A DNA stretch of 64,000 bases from Candidatus Gastranaerophilales bacterium (GCA_944324845.1 CALUXX010000002.1:168496-232495); one strand, 5' to 3'; positions 24,775 through 33,624 are shown, counted from the stretch's first letter. Program-made: numbers and translations. Notes: generated by a model not told the origin, from the letters alone.

Positions 24775-25575
24775 ATGGAGAAGATTATTGATAAATTAAA
24801 GGAACTTGGATTTAATTCTTATGAAGCGAAGGTTTACCTTGCATTATTGAAGAAATACCCTACAACAGGATACGAAGTTGCTCAAATTGCAGATGTTCCT
24901 CAATCACGAGCTTATGATGCATTAAAATCACTTGTTTCAGAAGGTTTTGTTATTTCTGATCAAGCAAAACCTCAAAAATATACTCCAATTTCTCCAAAAG
25001 AACTTACTAAAAGATTTAAAAGAAAAATAAATTCAACAATAGATTATCTTGAGAAAAAGCTTCCGTCTGTTAGAGAAGATTATAACGAGCCTATTCATAC
25101 AATTTCAGGTTTTGATAATATTTTGGAAAAATTAAAAGAAGTAATAAATAATTCCAAAGATTCTTTATTTTGCGAATTGTGGGCATCTGATTATAAACAA
25201 TTAGAACCTGAAATAATGAATGCTTATGATAGAGGTGTCGATATAAAAATTGTTGGATATGATAACCTTCAAACTGTATTTGGGCAAGTTTATAGCCATG
25301 AAGGAGCAAAGGATTTGGAATATTATTTAGGAAGTCGAATGGTTTTTGTTCTTTCCGATAATGAAGAATCTGTTTGGGGAAGAATAGAAAAACAAGTTGT
25401 ATGGACAAAACATAATGATATTGCATTTTTAATGAAGCAATTTATTGTACATGATATGTATCTTTTAGATGTTTATAAAAGATTCCCTGAACAGTTGAGA
25501 TACTTCTATGGTAAAGGATTTAAGAAGTTAAAAGAAAAAGTTCTTGATAAAAAATCGACTTATAATATTCATTAA
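24775..25575 (+). CDS. TrmB-family transcriptional regulator
   Basis: A 266-residue DNA-binding regulator. The N-terminal winged helix (about 5-75) reads KLKELGFNSYEAKVYLALLK, then YEVAQIADVPQSRAYDALKSLVSEGFV, typical of TrmB. A helical linker (about 80-105) leads to an effector domain with a phospholipase-D-like layout (about 110-245: SKDSLFCELWAS, YDRGVDIKIVGYDN). In archaea such proteins sense sugars; bacterial members are less studied. I place the start at the ATG at 24775, not the TTG at 24739, because that TTG is part of the -35 element. It is divergent from spmAB. Ligand unknown. Confidence 0.88.
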   Translation: MEKIIDKLKELGFNSYEAKVYLALLKKYPTTGYEVAQIADVPQSRAYDALKSLVSEGFVISDQAKPQKYTPISPKELTKRFKRKINSTIDYLEKKLPSVREDYNEPIHTISGFDNILEKLKEVINNSKDSLFCELWASDYKQLEPEIMNAYDRGVDIKIVGYDNLQTVFGQVYSHEGAKDLEYYLGSRMVFVLSDNEESVWGRIEKQVVWTKHNDIAFLMKQFIVHDMYLLDVYKRFPEQLRYFYGKGFKKLKEKVLDKKSTYNIH

Positions 25576-25588
25576 TTTAAAAATATTG

Positions 25589-25618
25589 CAAAAACAAAAG
25601 GCGGTTTTTACACCGCCT
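25589..25618. terminator. Intrinsic terminator between convergent genes
   Basis: A 7-bp stem (25599-25605 with 25612-25618, AGGCGGT/ACCGCCT) has a 6-base loop. On the minus strand it is followed by TTTTGTTTTT, so it suits the GGDEF gene as well as the TrmB gene. A second small inverted repeat (TATCCTG/CAGGATA, 25666-25683) lies just past the GGDEF stop. Confidence 0.68.
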
Positions 25619-25687
25619 ATTAACCAGATTTACACTATATAAGTGTTCAGAAAGGATCATTGTTTTATCCTGAATACAGGATATTTA

Positions 25688-26563
25688 TTAGCCTTCTCCC
25701 AAGTTTAGTTGGGAGAATTGAACTATTTTATTTTTACCGCGTTTTTTAGCGTTATATAAAGCGTGTTCTGCATATCTAATAATGGTATTAGCATCTTCTT
25801 CAGCATCTTTAAAACAAGGATAAGTTGAAATACCACCTGATATTGTAATCGGATGTCTTTCTTCTTCACCTGCAGGAATAAATTCCATTTTTTCGATATC
25901 TTTGCGGAATCTTTCTGCAAATAAAAATGCGTTATCTTCAGAAGTGTTTGGTAATGCTACAACAAACTCTTCATCACCATATCTTGTAATAATATCTTCT
26001 TTTCTGATTAATTGTTTTAATTTATCAGCTATAGAACGAAGCAAAACATCTCCCCATTCATAACCGTAAATATCATTAACAACTTTGAAAAAGTCTAAGT
26101 CAAATAATAATACGGATAATGGTGTTCCATAACGTCTTGCTCTGGAAATTTCTTGATCCATACGTTCAAGAAGATATTTTCTGTTGTGAAGACCTGTTAA
26201 TTCATCAGTAGTAGATAAAGTTTTTAACTTATCTCTAAGGTCTTTAATTTTTAACATATTTTTAACACGAACAACCAATTCTTGATTATCAACTGGAGTT
26301 TTAATATAATCAAAAGCCACAGCTCTAACAGTGCAGCCTTTAAAAACTTCACCAATAAATAATATAGGGTATTTGAATTTAGTTACCATCAAAACATCTT
26401 TAATATTTGGAACGCTTTCAATAATAACTACTCCGGGGTTAAGATTTTCGTAATCTTTTAATTTATCAGCATTTTCAAGTCTGATATTAACATCTTCAAT
26501 AGTAGCAATAGTATCTGCGATTGCTGAACTATTCTTATCTGTATATATTATTACATTTTTCAT
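25688..26563 (-). CDS. Pseudo-receiver/GGDEF protein (variant diguanylate cyclase)
   Basis: A 291-residue two-domain protein. Residues 1-110 resemble a response-regulator receiver, but the phospho-acceptor Asp position reads Glu (PGVVIIES), so it probably cannot be phosphorylated in the usual way. Residues about 125-285 are a GGDEF domain: TTDELTGLHNRKYL, FDLDFFKVVNDIYGYEWGD, then the signature as YGDEEF instead of GG(D/E)EF, so the second Gly is Asp. The inhibitory-site motif RKED sits the proper five residues before it. The protein might be a weak cyclase or a c-di-GMP sensor. GAGGA precedes the ATG. Confidence 0.9.
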   Translation of the reverse strand: MKNVIIYTDKNSSAIADTIATIEDVNIRLENADKLKDYENLNPGVVIIESVPNIKDVLMVTKFKYPILFIGEVFKGCTVRAVAFDYIKTPVDNQELVVRVKNMLKIKDLRDKLKTLSTTDELTGLHNRKYLLERMDQEISRARRYGTPLSVLLFDLDFFKVVNDIYGYEWGDVLLRSIADKLKQLIRKEDIITRYGDEEFVVALPNTSEDNAFLFAERFRKDIEKMEFIPAGEEERHPITISGGISTYPCFKDAEEDANTIIRYAEHALYNAKKRGKNKIVQFSQLNLGEG

Positions 26564-26671
26564 ACATTTATCCTCTCTATCTTAGTTTATGACATATTAT
26601 TTAATATAGCAAAAATGTTACATTTTTTAACTTTTATGATATCATACCATATATAAACAAAAGAGGGTTGT

Positions 26672-28543
26672 ATGGATTTCAAGGCACAGAATGATATTGA
26701 TAGAGCGTTTTATCAAAAGGATTTTACTCCTGTTAAAGGTCTGATGACTGCAATAAGAGAGTCTTTAGTAAGTGGAAAAAAGGTTAATGTTGATGATTTT
26801 GATTTATCAGAAATCATATCTTTTGATAAGAAGTTGACTTTTGTATATATAACCTTGTTTCAAGAGGGTTTAAGCCCGATAAGATGGGGTTCTTGCAGGG
26901 CTACATTAGATGAAACTATCAATCGTGACATTGAAAAATTAAAGCAATATAAGACATATAAAAATTTTGAAGTTGCGAATTCTGATAAATGCAGGATTTT
27001 ACTTGAATACATATATGAAACGACTCCTGCAGATATTAACAAAATTACAAGTGCAGAATTTATTCCTGAAAGATTTGAGCCGGGAATAACAGGTATAAAG
27101 ATTATTTTGCAAGGAAAATCTGTAATTTATATGCCAACGGATGCTTGGGTCAATAGTCAAATGGACAGACGTTCTGCGCTAAATTCTATCTTGAGAAAGA
27201 CTTACATAAAAGATATGACAAATAGTATCTCTGAGCGAATCAGGATATTAAAAAGCACTCCGCACGAAGCATATATTATAAAAAGTCGAGCATTTGTGAC
27301 ATATAAAGATGACATTTTGCCTTTGTATAGAGGAAATATTTTGTATAAATATTCTCCTGAAGAAATCATACAACAAGCGATGGCTGGTGCTGATTGGATA
27401 TTAGAGCATCAAATGGAAGATGGCAGGTATTTATATTATTATGATGCAAAAGAAGATAATTATGTTGATCACGAGCATCCGAAAAGACCGTTAGATGACT
27501 TATATTATAATGATTTGAGGCATTGTGGCGGAATTGTATGTTTAATAAGAGCATATCAATTAACAAAAGATAAAAAGTATTTAGAAGGTGCGAAACGAGG
27601 AATAGAATTTAGTATAAAATTAACCAAAGAACACGAGTATGAAGGTGAAACTGCGGGTTATATTCACTATAATTCAAAGGGTAAACTTGGCGGAACAGGT
27701 ATGGTTTTGGTTGCTATAATGAAGTATAGGGTTGAAACCGGCGATAAATCTTATGATGAATACATAAAAAAATACGCTCGCCATATTCTATCGAGAGTTT
27801 ATAAGACCGGAGAACTTATGGGGTATTATATTCATCCTGGGGTTCAAAAAGGTCAGCCTCTTATAAATATGTCAGATGAAGAGCGAAGAAAAACTTTCTC
27901 ATTCTACTATCCAGGAGAAGCTCTTTTGGGACTTGCGTTGTTTGCAAATTATTTTGAAGATGACGAAAATCTGCGACAAAAAGTTATTGAAAAAGGTAAG
28001 ATTGCCTTAGATTGGATAGTTGATGAACGTCCAAAAATATATTCAGATTTGTTTACCGCACTACCTTCTGATGCTTGGTTAATGCAAGCGATAGAAGAAT
28101 GGGCAAGTAATCCAGAGTTTAGAAAAGAAAATTATATAAATTTTGTACTTGGTGATGCGGCGACAATGATGAGCAAAACTTATAAAAAAGATGATTCTCC
28201 ATATATTGATTATGAAGGTAGTTATTATTATCAATATGGTGATCATTTTTATCCTGACGGTTCGCGTTCAGAAGGTTTAATTGGAGCTTATTATCTTGCA
28301 AAAAAACTCGGAATGAAGGAAAAGGCAGAAGAAATATTAGAAGTTTGCAGGAAAACAGCACTTTCTCAAATGTTGTTGTTTAATAACGATAAAAATAATT
28401 ACGCTCATAAAAACCCTGAAAAATCAAAAGGAACAATTCGCTTCAAGGCAACTCGTCAATGGATAAGAGTTGATTCAATTCAACACGTTGCGTGTTTCTA
28501 TTTCAGACTCTATTTTGCGGAAAAAAATATCGAAGCTAAATAA
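26672..28543 (+). CDS. AMMECR1-like domain fused to an alpha/alpha-toroid domain
   Basis: A 623-residue protein. The N-terminal 50-210 resembles an AMMECR1 domain: FVYITLFQEGLSPIRWGSCR, FEPGITGIKIILQGKSVIYMP and then the MDRRSALNSILRKTYI helix, in the family's order. From about 230 to 610, paired helices and Gly-rich turns form an alpha/alpha-barrel of the six-hairpin glycosidase or epimerase kind. Examples are GADWILEHQMEDGRYLYYYD, HCGGIVCLIRAYQLTKDKKY, GGTGMVLVAIMKY, YYPGEALLGLALF and YPDGSRSEGLIGAYYLA. Acidic residues that could be catalytic are present, but I cannot assign them. No signal peptide. GAGGG lies 6 bases before the ATG. Function unknown; carbohydrate or protein modification would suit the fold. 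Confidence 0.8.
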   Translation: MDFKAQNDIDRAFYQKDFTPVKGLMTAIRESLVSGKKVNVDDFDLSEIISFDKKLTFVYITLFQEGLSPIRWGSCRATLDETINRDIEKLKQYKTYKNFEVANSDKCRILLEYIYETTPADINKITSAEFIPERFEPGITGIKIILQGKSVIYMPTDAWVNSQMDRRSALNSILRKTYIKDMTNSISERIRILKSTPHEAYIIKSRAFVTYKDDILPLYRGNILYKYSPEEIIQQAMAGADWILEHQMEDGRYLYYYDAKEDNYVDHEHPKRPLDDLYYNDLRHCGGIVCLIRAYQLTKDKKYLEGAKRGIEFSIKLTKEHEYEGETAGYIHYNSKGKLGGTGMVLVAIMKYRVETGDKSYDEYIKKYARHILSRVYKTGELMGYYIHPGVQKGQPLINMSDEERRKTFSFYYPGEALLGLALFANYFEDDENLRQKVIEKGKIALDWIVDERPKIYSDLFTALPSDAWLMQAIEEWASNPEFRKENYINFVLGDAATMMSKTYKKDDSPYIDYEGSYYYQYGDHFYPDGSRSEGLIGAYYLAKKLGMKEKAEEILEVCRKTALSQMLLFNNDKNNYAHKNPEKSKGTIRFKATRQWIRVDSIQHVACFYFRLYFAEKNIEAK

Positions 28544-28546
28544 AAT

Positions 28547-29893
28547 CTATATGCTTTCTGTATAATCAATACCACCGAGAGCTTGATATAGATTTATTCC
28601 TGCGATAATTTTGTTGATTTGTGCAGAAGTTGCTTGTTTTTGAGATTCGATAAGAATTTCTTCTCTGAGTAATAAGTCTAATTTATCTGCAGTTCCGGCT
28701 TCTTCTTTTAGTTTTGTTAATTCAAGTTCTTTTATATCTGCATCTTTTCTGTTTTGAGAAATTGAATAAACATTATCTGTGGTTTTTAAGCTGTATAAAG
28801 CATCATTTGTTTCTTGAATTGATTTTAGAATTGTTTTTTCATAATGTTGAACAGCAATTTCGTAGCGGTCTTTTTGCAATTTTAAATATTGAATTTTCAT
28901 ACCGCCCATAAATAAATCCCAAGTCGGTACCAACCCGATATCTGCTAAAAATTTATGAGCACTTGATAAATTGTATAAATTGAAGCCAAGGTTGCCGGTG
29001 ATTATAAAACTAGGAAGAAGATTTCTTTTGGCAACCTTAACATCAATTCCGATTCTTTCTAAATCGAGTTCTGATTTTATTCTATCGGGTCTTTTTTCTA
29101 ACATAGTAACATCAATGTTTTCCGGGGTTAAAAGATTTACGTTTATGTTATCAAAGTTTTCTCTATCAATATCAGAAAATTCTCTATCAGCAAGAAGTGT
29201 ACTCATTTGATTTTTTAGAATATCTTGCTTTTCTAATAAACTTTGATATTCTTCTTCTAAATAAGTCATTGCTTTTTCTGCTGCAATAACGTCATTGATT
29301 GTTGCGGTTCCTGCTTCATAACGTTTTTTTATTGCTTCTGTAATTTGAGAATGAATAGAAATTAATTCTTTTTGATATTCAATTAATTTATCTAATCTTA
29401 TTAAATTATAATAATCGCAGGCAAAAACAGATGTTATATATATATGAGCAGATCTTTCATCTTGTTTCATCATCTCGAATTGCTTCTTTTTAGATTTTGT
29501 TTTAAGATGATTTTTGCCCCAAATGTCGATTTCATAATTCATTGTTAATGGTAGTAAATATTGAGATTGGGTATAATCAGGAATTATTAAATCTCCAAAT
29601 CTTGTATCGGAAGAGTTAAATATTTGTCCTATGTATCCGTCAAAGCCTATATGAGGAAGTTCATTTGCAAAAGACATTTTTACTAGTCTTTGAGCTTCGT
29701 TAACTTTCAAAACGGCAGCTTTTAAGTCGTTGTTGTTTTCGATAACTTTGGTAATGTTATCTACAAGTTTTTCATCGTTAAATTTTTCCCAGTATTTAAT
29801 ATTAATGTAATCATATTGATTGTTAGCTTCAATTCCAAAAGCTGGGGGTAAAATGAGGTTAATTGCAAAAAATAATATAACAAACTTTTTCAT
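28547..29893 (-). CDS. Outer-membrane efflux protein (TolC/NodT-like)
   Basis: A 448-residue outer-membrane channel of a tripartite pump. It has a signal peptide (MKKFVILFFAINLILPPAFG) but no lipobox Cys, unlike many NodT-type members. Two outer-membrane efflux repeats are visible. The first starts with YWEKFNDEKLVDNITKVIENNNDLKAA and the second near the middle with MLEKRPDRIKSELDLERIGI. Beta-rich stretches (MNYEIDIWGK, GLVPTWDLFMGG) and long periplasmic helices rich in Gln/Glu/Lys follow each other as expected. It is divergent from marR-emrA-emrB and shares a regulatory region with it. The promoter's -10 lies inside a palindrome that matches the one at the emr promoter. It ends 3 bases from the convergent gene before it. 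Confidence 0.93.
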   Translation of the reverse strand: MKKFVILFFAINLILPPAFGIEANNQYDYINIKYWEKFNDEKLVDNITKVIENNNDLKAAVLKVNEAQRLVKMSFANELPHIGFDGYIGQIFNSSDTRFGDLIIPDYTQSQYLLPLTMNYEIDIWGKNHLKTKSKKKQFEMMKQDERSAHIYITSVFACDYYNLIRLDKLIEYQKELISIHSQITEAIKKRYEAGTATINDVIAAEKAMTYLEEEYQSLLEKQDILKNQMSTLLADREFSDIDRENFDNINVNLLTPENIDVTMLEKRPDRIKSELDLERIGIDVKVAKRNLLPSFIITGNLGFNLYNLSSAHKFLADIGLVPTWDLFMGGMKIQYLKLQKDRYEIAVQHYEKTILKSIQETNDALYSLKTTDNVYSISQNRKDADIKELELTKLKEEAGTADKLDLLLREEILIESQKQATSAQINKIIAGINLYQALGGIDYTESI

Positions 29894-29908
29894 GTTTTTC
29901 TCCTGTCA

Positions 29909-29942
29909 GTTATTATCATAACACATATAAATTTAATTGCAA
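29909..29942 (-). promoter_or_regulatory. Efflux-channel promoter with MarR-type operator over -10
   Basis: On the minus strand, TTGCAA (29937-29942), a 16-base spacer and TATGAT (29915-29920) precede an AGGAG leader. The palindrome GTTAT-TATC-ATAAC (29909-29922) covers the -10. A matching palindrome lies at 30003-30016. Confidence 0.72.
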
Positions 29943-29982
29943 AAATTTTTTAAAATATGTAACTATATTCGGGTAATATTTT

Positions 29983-30016
29983 TTGACAAATGATATTGAT
30001 GTGTTATTATGATAAC
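29983..30016 (+). promoter_or_regulatory. marR-emrAB promoter with MarR-type operator over -10
   Basis: TTGACA (29983-29988), a 16-base spacer and TATTAT (30005-30010) lead to the MarR gene at 30034. The palindrome GTTAT-TATG-ATAAC (30003-30016) covers the -10 exactly as at the divergent promoter. A repressor bound to both sites would shut off the whole locus. Confidence 0.75.
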
Positions 30017-30033
30017 CAAAGAAGGTATAAAAC

Positions 30034-30480
30034 ATGCTAAAAGAAGTTCTTACAAGGCTTGTTGGTATTACAATAGTTGCGACAGGACGTGCGATTAAGA
30101 CTCACAATTTAAAGGTTTTTGATGACAAAGGTTTTGAAATTACCCCCGAACAATATGTAGTATTGAATACCTTAAATGAAGACGGTCCGCTTTATCAAAA
30201 AGAATTAGGGGAAAAACTCTATAAGGACAAGGCAAATATAACAAGACTTGTTTCAATTCTTGAAGAAAAGGGATTAGTTGAAAAAAATTCGCAAGTAGAA
30301 AATGAAAAGCAGGTAAACAAAGTAAAAATCACTGATACCGGAGTGAGTGTCAGAGATAAAATAGCACCGGTAATAGATTCAGCCCGAAGAAAATATGTTC
30401 AAGATATTTCAGAAGATGAATTATATACTTGCGTAAAAGTTTTAGAAAAAATCAGGGAAAATTTATCAAGGAAGTTGTAA
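30034..30480 (+). CDS. MarR-family repressor
   Basis: A 148-residue winged-helix regulator. The DNA-binding region (about 50-100) reads PLYQKELGEKLYKDKANITRLVSILEEKGLVEK, followed by the beta wing (VENEKQVNKVKITDTG). Helices at both ends form the dimer. It is first in an operon with emrA and emrB (4-base gap, then a 1-base overlap) and divergent from the outer-membrane channel. The two palindromes in the intergenic region are its likely operators, so it should repress both units until a toxic ligand is bound. AAGG lies before the ATG. The ligand is unknown. Confidence 0.93.
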   Translation: MLKEVLTRLVGITIVATGRAIKTHNLKVFDDKGFEITPEQYVVLNTLNEDGPLYQKELGEKLYKDKANITRLVSILEEKGLVEKNSQVENEKQVNKVKITDTGVSVRDKIAPVIDSARRKYVQDISEDELYTCVKVLEKIRENLSRKL

Positions 30481-30483
30481 ATT

Positions 30484-31479
30484 ATGAAAGAAGTAAAAGG
30501 TAAAAAAAGATTTTTAAAAAAGAGAATAATAATTCCTTCTATTATAATATTGATTTTACTTGTGTTAATGATAATTTCATCAATACATTCATTGACATTC
30601 CAAAGCACAGATGATGCTTTTGTTGAGGGACGTTTAGTTTCAATCGCACCGAGAGTATCAGGACAAGTAATTTCATTATACGTAGATGATAATGATTTTG
30701 TTAAAAAGGATGATTTGTTATTAGAAATTGATCCGAATGATTATCAAAATAAAGTAAAGGAATTAGAAGGAGCATTAAACGAGGCAAAGGCGAATAAGAA
30801 TGTATCATCAAGTGATACAGAAAAATCACAAGCAGCATTAGCCGAAGTTAATGAGAGTTTGGATTTTGCGAAGAAGGATTATGATAGATATTCAAAACTA
30901 AGAAAAGATGGTTTATGTACAAAGCAACAATATGATAATGCCTTAAGTACATATAATCAAGCATTAGAAAGACAAAATGCAATGAATTCAGCATTAAAGT
31001 CAGCACAATCAAAAAGTGAAGCATCTGATGCAAATATTCAAAAAATTGAAGCTCAGTTAGCACAGGCGAAATTAAATCTTTCATATACAAAGATTTACGC
31101 TCCTCAAGATGGAAATGTTTCATCAAGGAGTGTAGAAAAAGGAAATTATGTAAATGTTGCTCAGCCTTTAATGGATATAGTATCCCCTGATGTATGGATA
31201 GTTGCCAATTTCAAAGAAACTCAAGTGACAAATATGAAAAAAGGTCAAGAAGTTCAGATAAGAATTGACACTTATCCTGGTAAAGTCTTTAAGGGAAAAG
31301 TAGATAGTATTCAAAGGGCATCAGGTGCGAAGGCAAGTTTATTCCCGCCTGAAAATGCAGTAGGCAGTTATATCAAAGTTGTTCAAAGAATACCTGTAAA
31401 AATCAGATTTAGTGAAGACATTTCAGGATATGAAATTGCTCCTGGTATGTCAGTTGTACCAAAGGTTAAAATAAGATAA
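30484..31479 (+). CDS. emrA: EmrA/HlyD-type membrane fusion protein
   Basis: A 331-residue periplasmic adaptor anchored by one N-terminal membrane helix (about 17-36, IIIPSIIILILLVLMIISSI). Next come STDDAFVEGRLVSIAPRVSGQV (first half of the lipoyl domain) and a long coiled-coil hairpin of Ala/Lys/Gln/Glu-rich helices (about 90-200). The second lipoyl half follows (YTKIYAPQDGNVSSRSVEKGNYV), then beta-barrel and proximal domains up to VPKVKIR. It links the EmrB transporter to the outer-membrane channel encoded divergently. AGGAAG lies 8 bases before the ATG. The 3' end overlaps emrB by one base. Confidence 0.93.
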   Translation: MKEVKGKKRFLKKRIIIPSIIILILLVLMIISSIHSLTFQSTDDAFVEGRLVSIAPRVSGQVISLYVDDNDFVKKDDLLLEIDPNDYQNKVKELEGALNEAKANKNVSSSDTEKSQAALAEVNESLDFAKKDYDRYSKLRKDGLCTKQQYDNALSTYNQALERQNAMNSALKSAQSKSEASDANIQKIEAQLAQAKLNLSYTKIYAPQDGNVSSRSVEKGNYVNVAQPLMDIVSPDVWIVANFKETQVTNMKKGQEVQIRIDTYPGKVFKGKVDSIQRASGAKASLFPPENAVGSYIKVVQRIPVKIRFSEDISGYEIAPGMSVVPKVKIR

Positions 31480-33017
31480 TGGAAAATACAGTTGCAAATC
31501 CACGAAAATCTCCGCTATGGTTATTAGCGTTAGTAGTTTGTGTACCTACATTTTTCGCTTTTTTAGCGACAAGTGCGACAAACGTTGCCTTGTTACATAT
31601 TGCGGGAGCATTTGGTTCTACAAGCGATGAGGCAAAATGGGTTGTAACAAGTTATATGATTGCAAATGGTGTATTTTTGCCATTAACAGGTTGGTTGGAA
31701 AAGCATTTAGGGCGATTAACATTTTTAAAGATATTTATATTTTTATTTACCATTGGTTCTATAATATGTTCATTTGCACCAAATTTATCTACTTTAATCT
31801 TAGGAAGAATAGTACAAGGTGTAGGTGGTGGTGTACTTATGCCAATGAGCCAATCAATATTATTGCAAGAATTTCCGTCTGATAGAAAAGGTGATGCAAT
31901 GTCTATCTTTATTTTATCAACGATGGTATCTTCTATTTGCGGACCTACTGTTGGCGGTTTTTTGGTAGATAATTTAAGTTGGCAGTGGATATTTATTATA
32001 AATATTCCTGTAGGAATTTTATCTTTAATTTTTATCCCAATGATAGTGAATGATACACCAAAATCAGTTGAAAAAAGCAGTGTTGATTTTGCGGGTATAA
32101 TATTTCTGGTTTTGTGGTTATTTTCTATGCAAATTGTATTAGATAAAGGACAACAATATGGTTGGTTTGATTGTACATGGATTAGATGGACCAGTTTGTT
32201 TTCATTTACTTGTATGCTTTTGTTTGTTGTGTGGGAATTAGAATATAAAAAACCGATAGTTGATTTAAGGGTATTTAAGAACAAGAACTTTTTAATTGGA
32301 ACGATATTAGGATCTTACGTAAACGTTATTGTTTTTTCAACTGTAATATTACTTCCACAATTTTATCAAGGATTGATGGGATATACAGCTTCAGCAACAG
32401 GTTTAGAAATGGGAAGCCGTGTATTTGCGTGTTTGGCTCTTATTTTTATCGGTAAACTTTGCGAAGTTTATAATCCAAAATTTCTTATTGCGATAGGGTA
32501 TTTGTTCTTGGGAATATCAATGGCAATGTTCATTAATTTCAATTTGGAGGTATCTCCATTAACTATTATTTTGCCAAACATTATTTTTGGTTTTGGGGTA
32601 GTATTTGCTATTGTTCCAATTTCAGCTATTGCGCTTTGTTCTTTACCGAAGGAATTGACCCCTAGTGCAGCAGGTGTGCACAGTTTAAGTAAATGCGTAA
32701 TGGGTTCTATTGGTACTTCTCTTGCGTCAAGTTGTATTATTGGTTTTGCGCAAATTCACCAAAATTATCTTGTAAAAAATATGACAGTGCACAGTATGAA
32801 TTTTGTAAAACATTTTAGTCATTTGCAAAAGTTCTTTTTGGTGCACGGCGATATAATTTCAGCATCTAAAAAGGCAAATGTTATGTTGTATAAGCAGTTG
32901 TTGGCACAATCAAAACTTTGTGCAATATCTGATATCTTTTTAATAATTTCAACATTAGCATTTATTGCAATTTTTATTGTATTTTTACTACAAGACAAAA
33001 AGAAAACTTCAGCTTAA
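31479..33017 (+). CDS. emrB: EmrB/QacA-type drug:H+ antiporter (MFS, DHA2)
   Basis: A 512-residue inner-membrane transporter with about 14 hydrophobic segments. Family signatures are TNVALLHIAGAFGSTSDEAKWVVTSY in the first loop region, the GRIVQGVGGGVLMPMSQSILL motif of segment 5 (motif C region), and WQWIFIINIPVGILS. It exports hydrophobic toxic compounds using proton motive force, with EmrA and the channel at 28547-29893 as partners. The start ATG overlaps the emrA stop (TAATG). Its end overlaps the convergent exonuclease gene by 4 bases. The actual substrate is unknown. Confidence 0.94.
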   Translation: MENTVANPRKSPLWLLALVVCVPTFFAFLATSATNVALLHIAGAFGSTSDEAKWVVTSYMIANGVFLPLTGWLEKHLGRLTFLKIFIFLFTIGSIICSFAPNLSTLILGRIVQGVGGGVLMPMSQSILLQEFPSDRKGDAMSIFILSTMVSSICGPTVGGFLVDNLSWQWIFIINIPVGILSLIFIPMIVNDTPKSVEKSSVDFAGIIFLVLWLFSMQIVLDKGQQYGWFDCTWIRWTSLFSFTCMLLFVVWELEYKKPIVDLRVFKNKNFLIGTILGSYVNVIVFSTVILLPQFYQGLMGYTASATGLEMGSRVFACLALIFIGKLCEVYNPKFLIAIGYLFLGISMAMFINFNLEVSPLTIILPNIIFGFGVVFAIVPISAIALCSLPKELTPSAAGVHSLSKCVMGSIGTSLASSCIIGFAQIHQNYLVKNMTVHSMNFVKHFSHLQKFFLVHGDIISASKKANVMLYKQLLAQSKLCAISDIFLIISTLAFIAIFIVFLLQDKKKTSA

Positions 33018-33583
33018 ATTATCGAAAGTTGTTCAGAAGTTGCAGTTTGTTTAATTTTTTTATAAATTTCATAAGTCATAATGCAATCGTTTAATGCTCT
33101 GTGATGACCTTGAGTTGAGATCCCGAATTTTTCTGCTAAGTAACTTAATTTGTTAGATGGAAATTTATAATATTTTCTGGCTAATTTCATTGTATCTGTG
33201 TAATTGTTTAGTAAATCTTTATTAAAGTGTTTTTTTAATTTATTACTAATGAATTTGATATCGAAACTTACATTGTGACCAAGAATGCAATCATCTTCAA
33301 TGAATTTAGTAAAATCCATTAAAACATCTGTGATTTGAGGTGAATTTTGTACCATTTCATTTGTTATACCGGTAAGTTCGCTGATAAATGGATTTATTGA
33401 GGCTTCAGGTTTTATAAGGCAGGAAAAATTTTTGACGATTTTGTCGTTTCGAACTTTTAATGCCGAAAGTTCAATAATTTCATTTTTTGTTGCTGAAAGT
33501 CCTGTTGTTTCAATATCTATAACGGTATAATCAGATGGAAAATCTGTAATATATTGCTGTACGTTTTTTATTTCATTAGTCAT
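33014..33583 (-). CDS. DEDDh 3'-5' exonuclease (DnaQ/PolC-exo type)
   Basis: A 189-residue nuclease of the DnaQ superfamily. The metal-binding set is complete: DIETTG (D and E, about residues 22-24), GHNVSFDIKF (second Asp), and HHRALNDCIMT (His and final Asp, the DEDDh form). It could be a stand-alone proofreading subunit or a DNA/RNA trimming enzyme. The C-terminal QTATSEQLSII is short, with no clear polymerase clamp motif. A TTGAAA-17-TATAAT promoter ends 6 bases before the ATG, so the mRNA is probably leaderless. Confidence 0.92.
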   Translation of the reverse strand: MTNEIKNVQQYITDFPSDYTVIDIETTGLSATKNEIIELSALKVRNDKIVKNFSCLIKPEASINPFISELTGITNEMVQNSPQITDVLMDFTKFIEDDCILGHNVSFDIKFISNKLKKHFNKDLLNNYTDTMKLARKYYKFPSNKLSYLAEKFGISTQGHHRALNDCIMTYEIYKKIKQTATSEQLSII

Positions 33584-33589
33584 AAATCT

Positions 33590-33618
33590 ATTATATGTTA
33601 ATAAAACAAATGTTTCAA
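33590..33618 (-). promoter_or_regulatory. Leaderless promoter of the exonuclease gene
   Basis: On the minus strand, TTGAAA (33613-33618), a 17-base spacer and a perfect TATAAT (33590-33595) are followed by exactly six bases and the ATG at 33583. There is no ribosome binding site. Confidence 0.75.
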
Positions 33619-33624
33619 ACTTTA

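Noticed and set aside
31652-32284. 210-residue minus-strand open frame inside emrB
   Set aside because: It lies wholly within a well-identified transporter, has no ribosome binding site or family match, and its composition follows the antisense of membrane segments.
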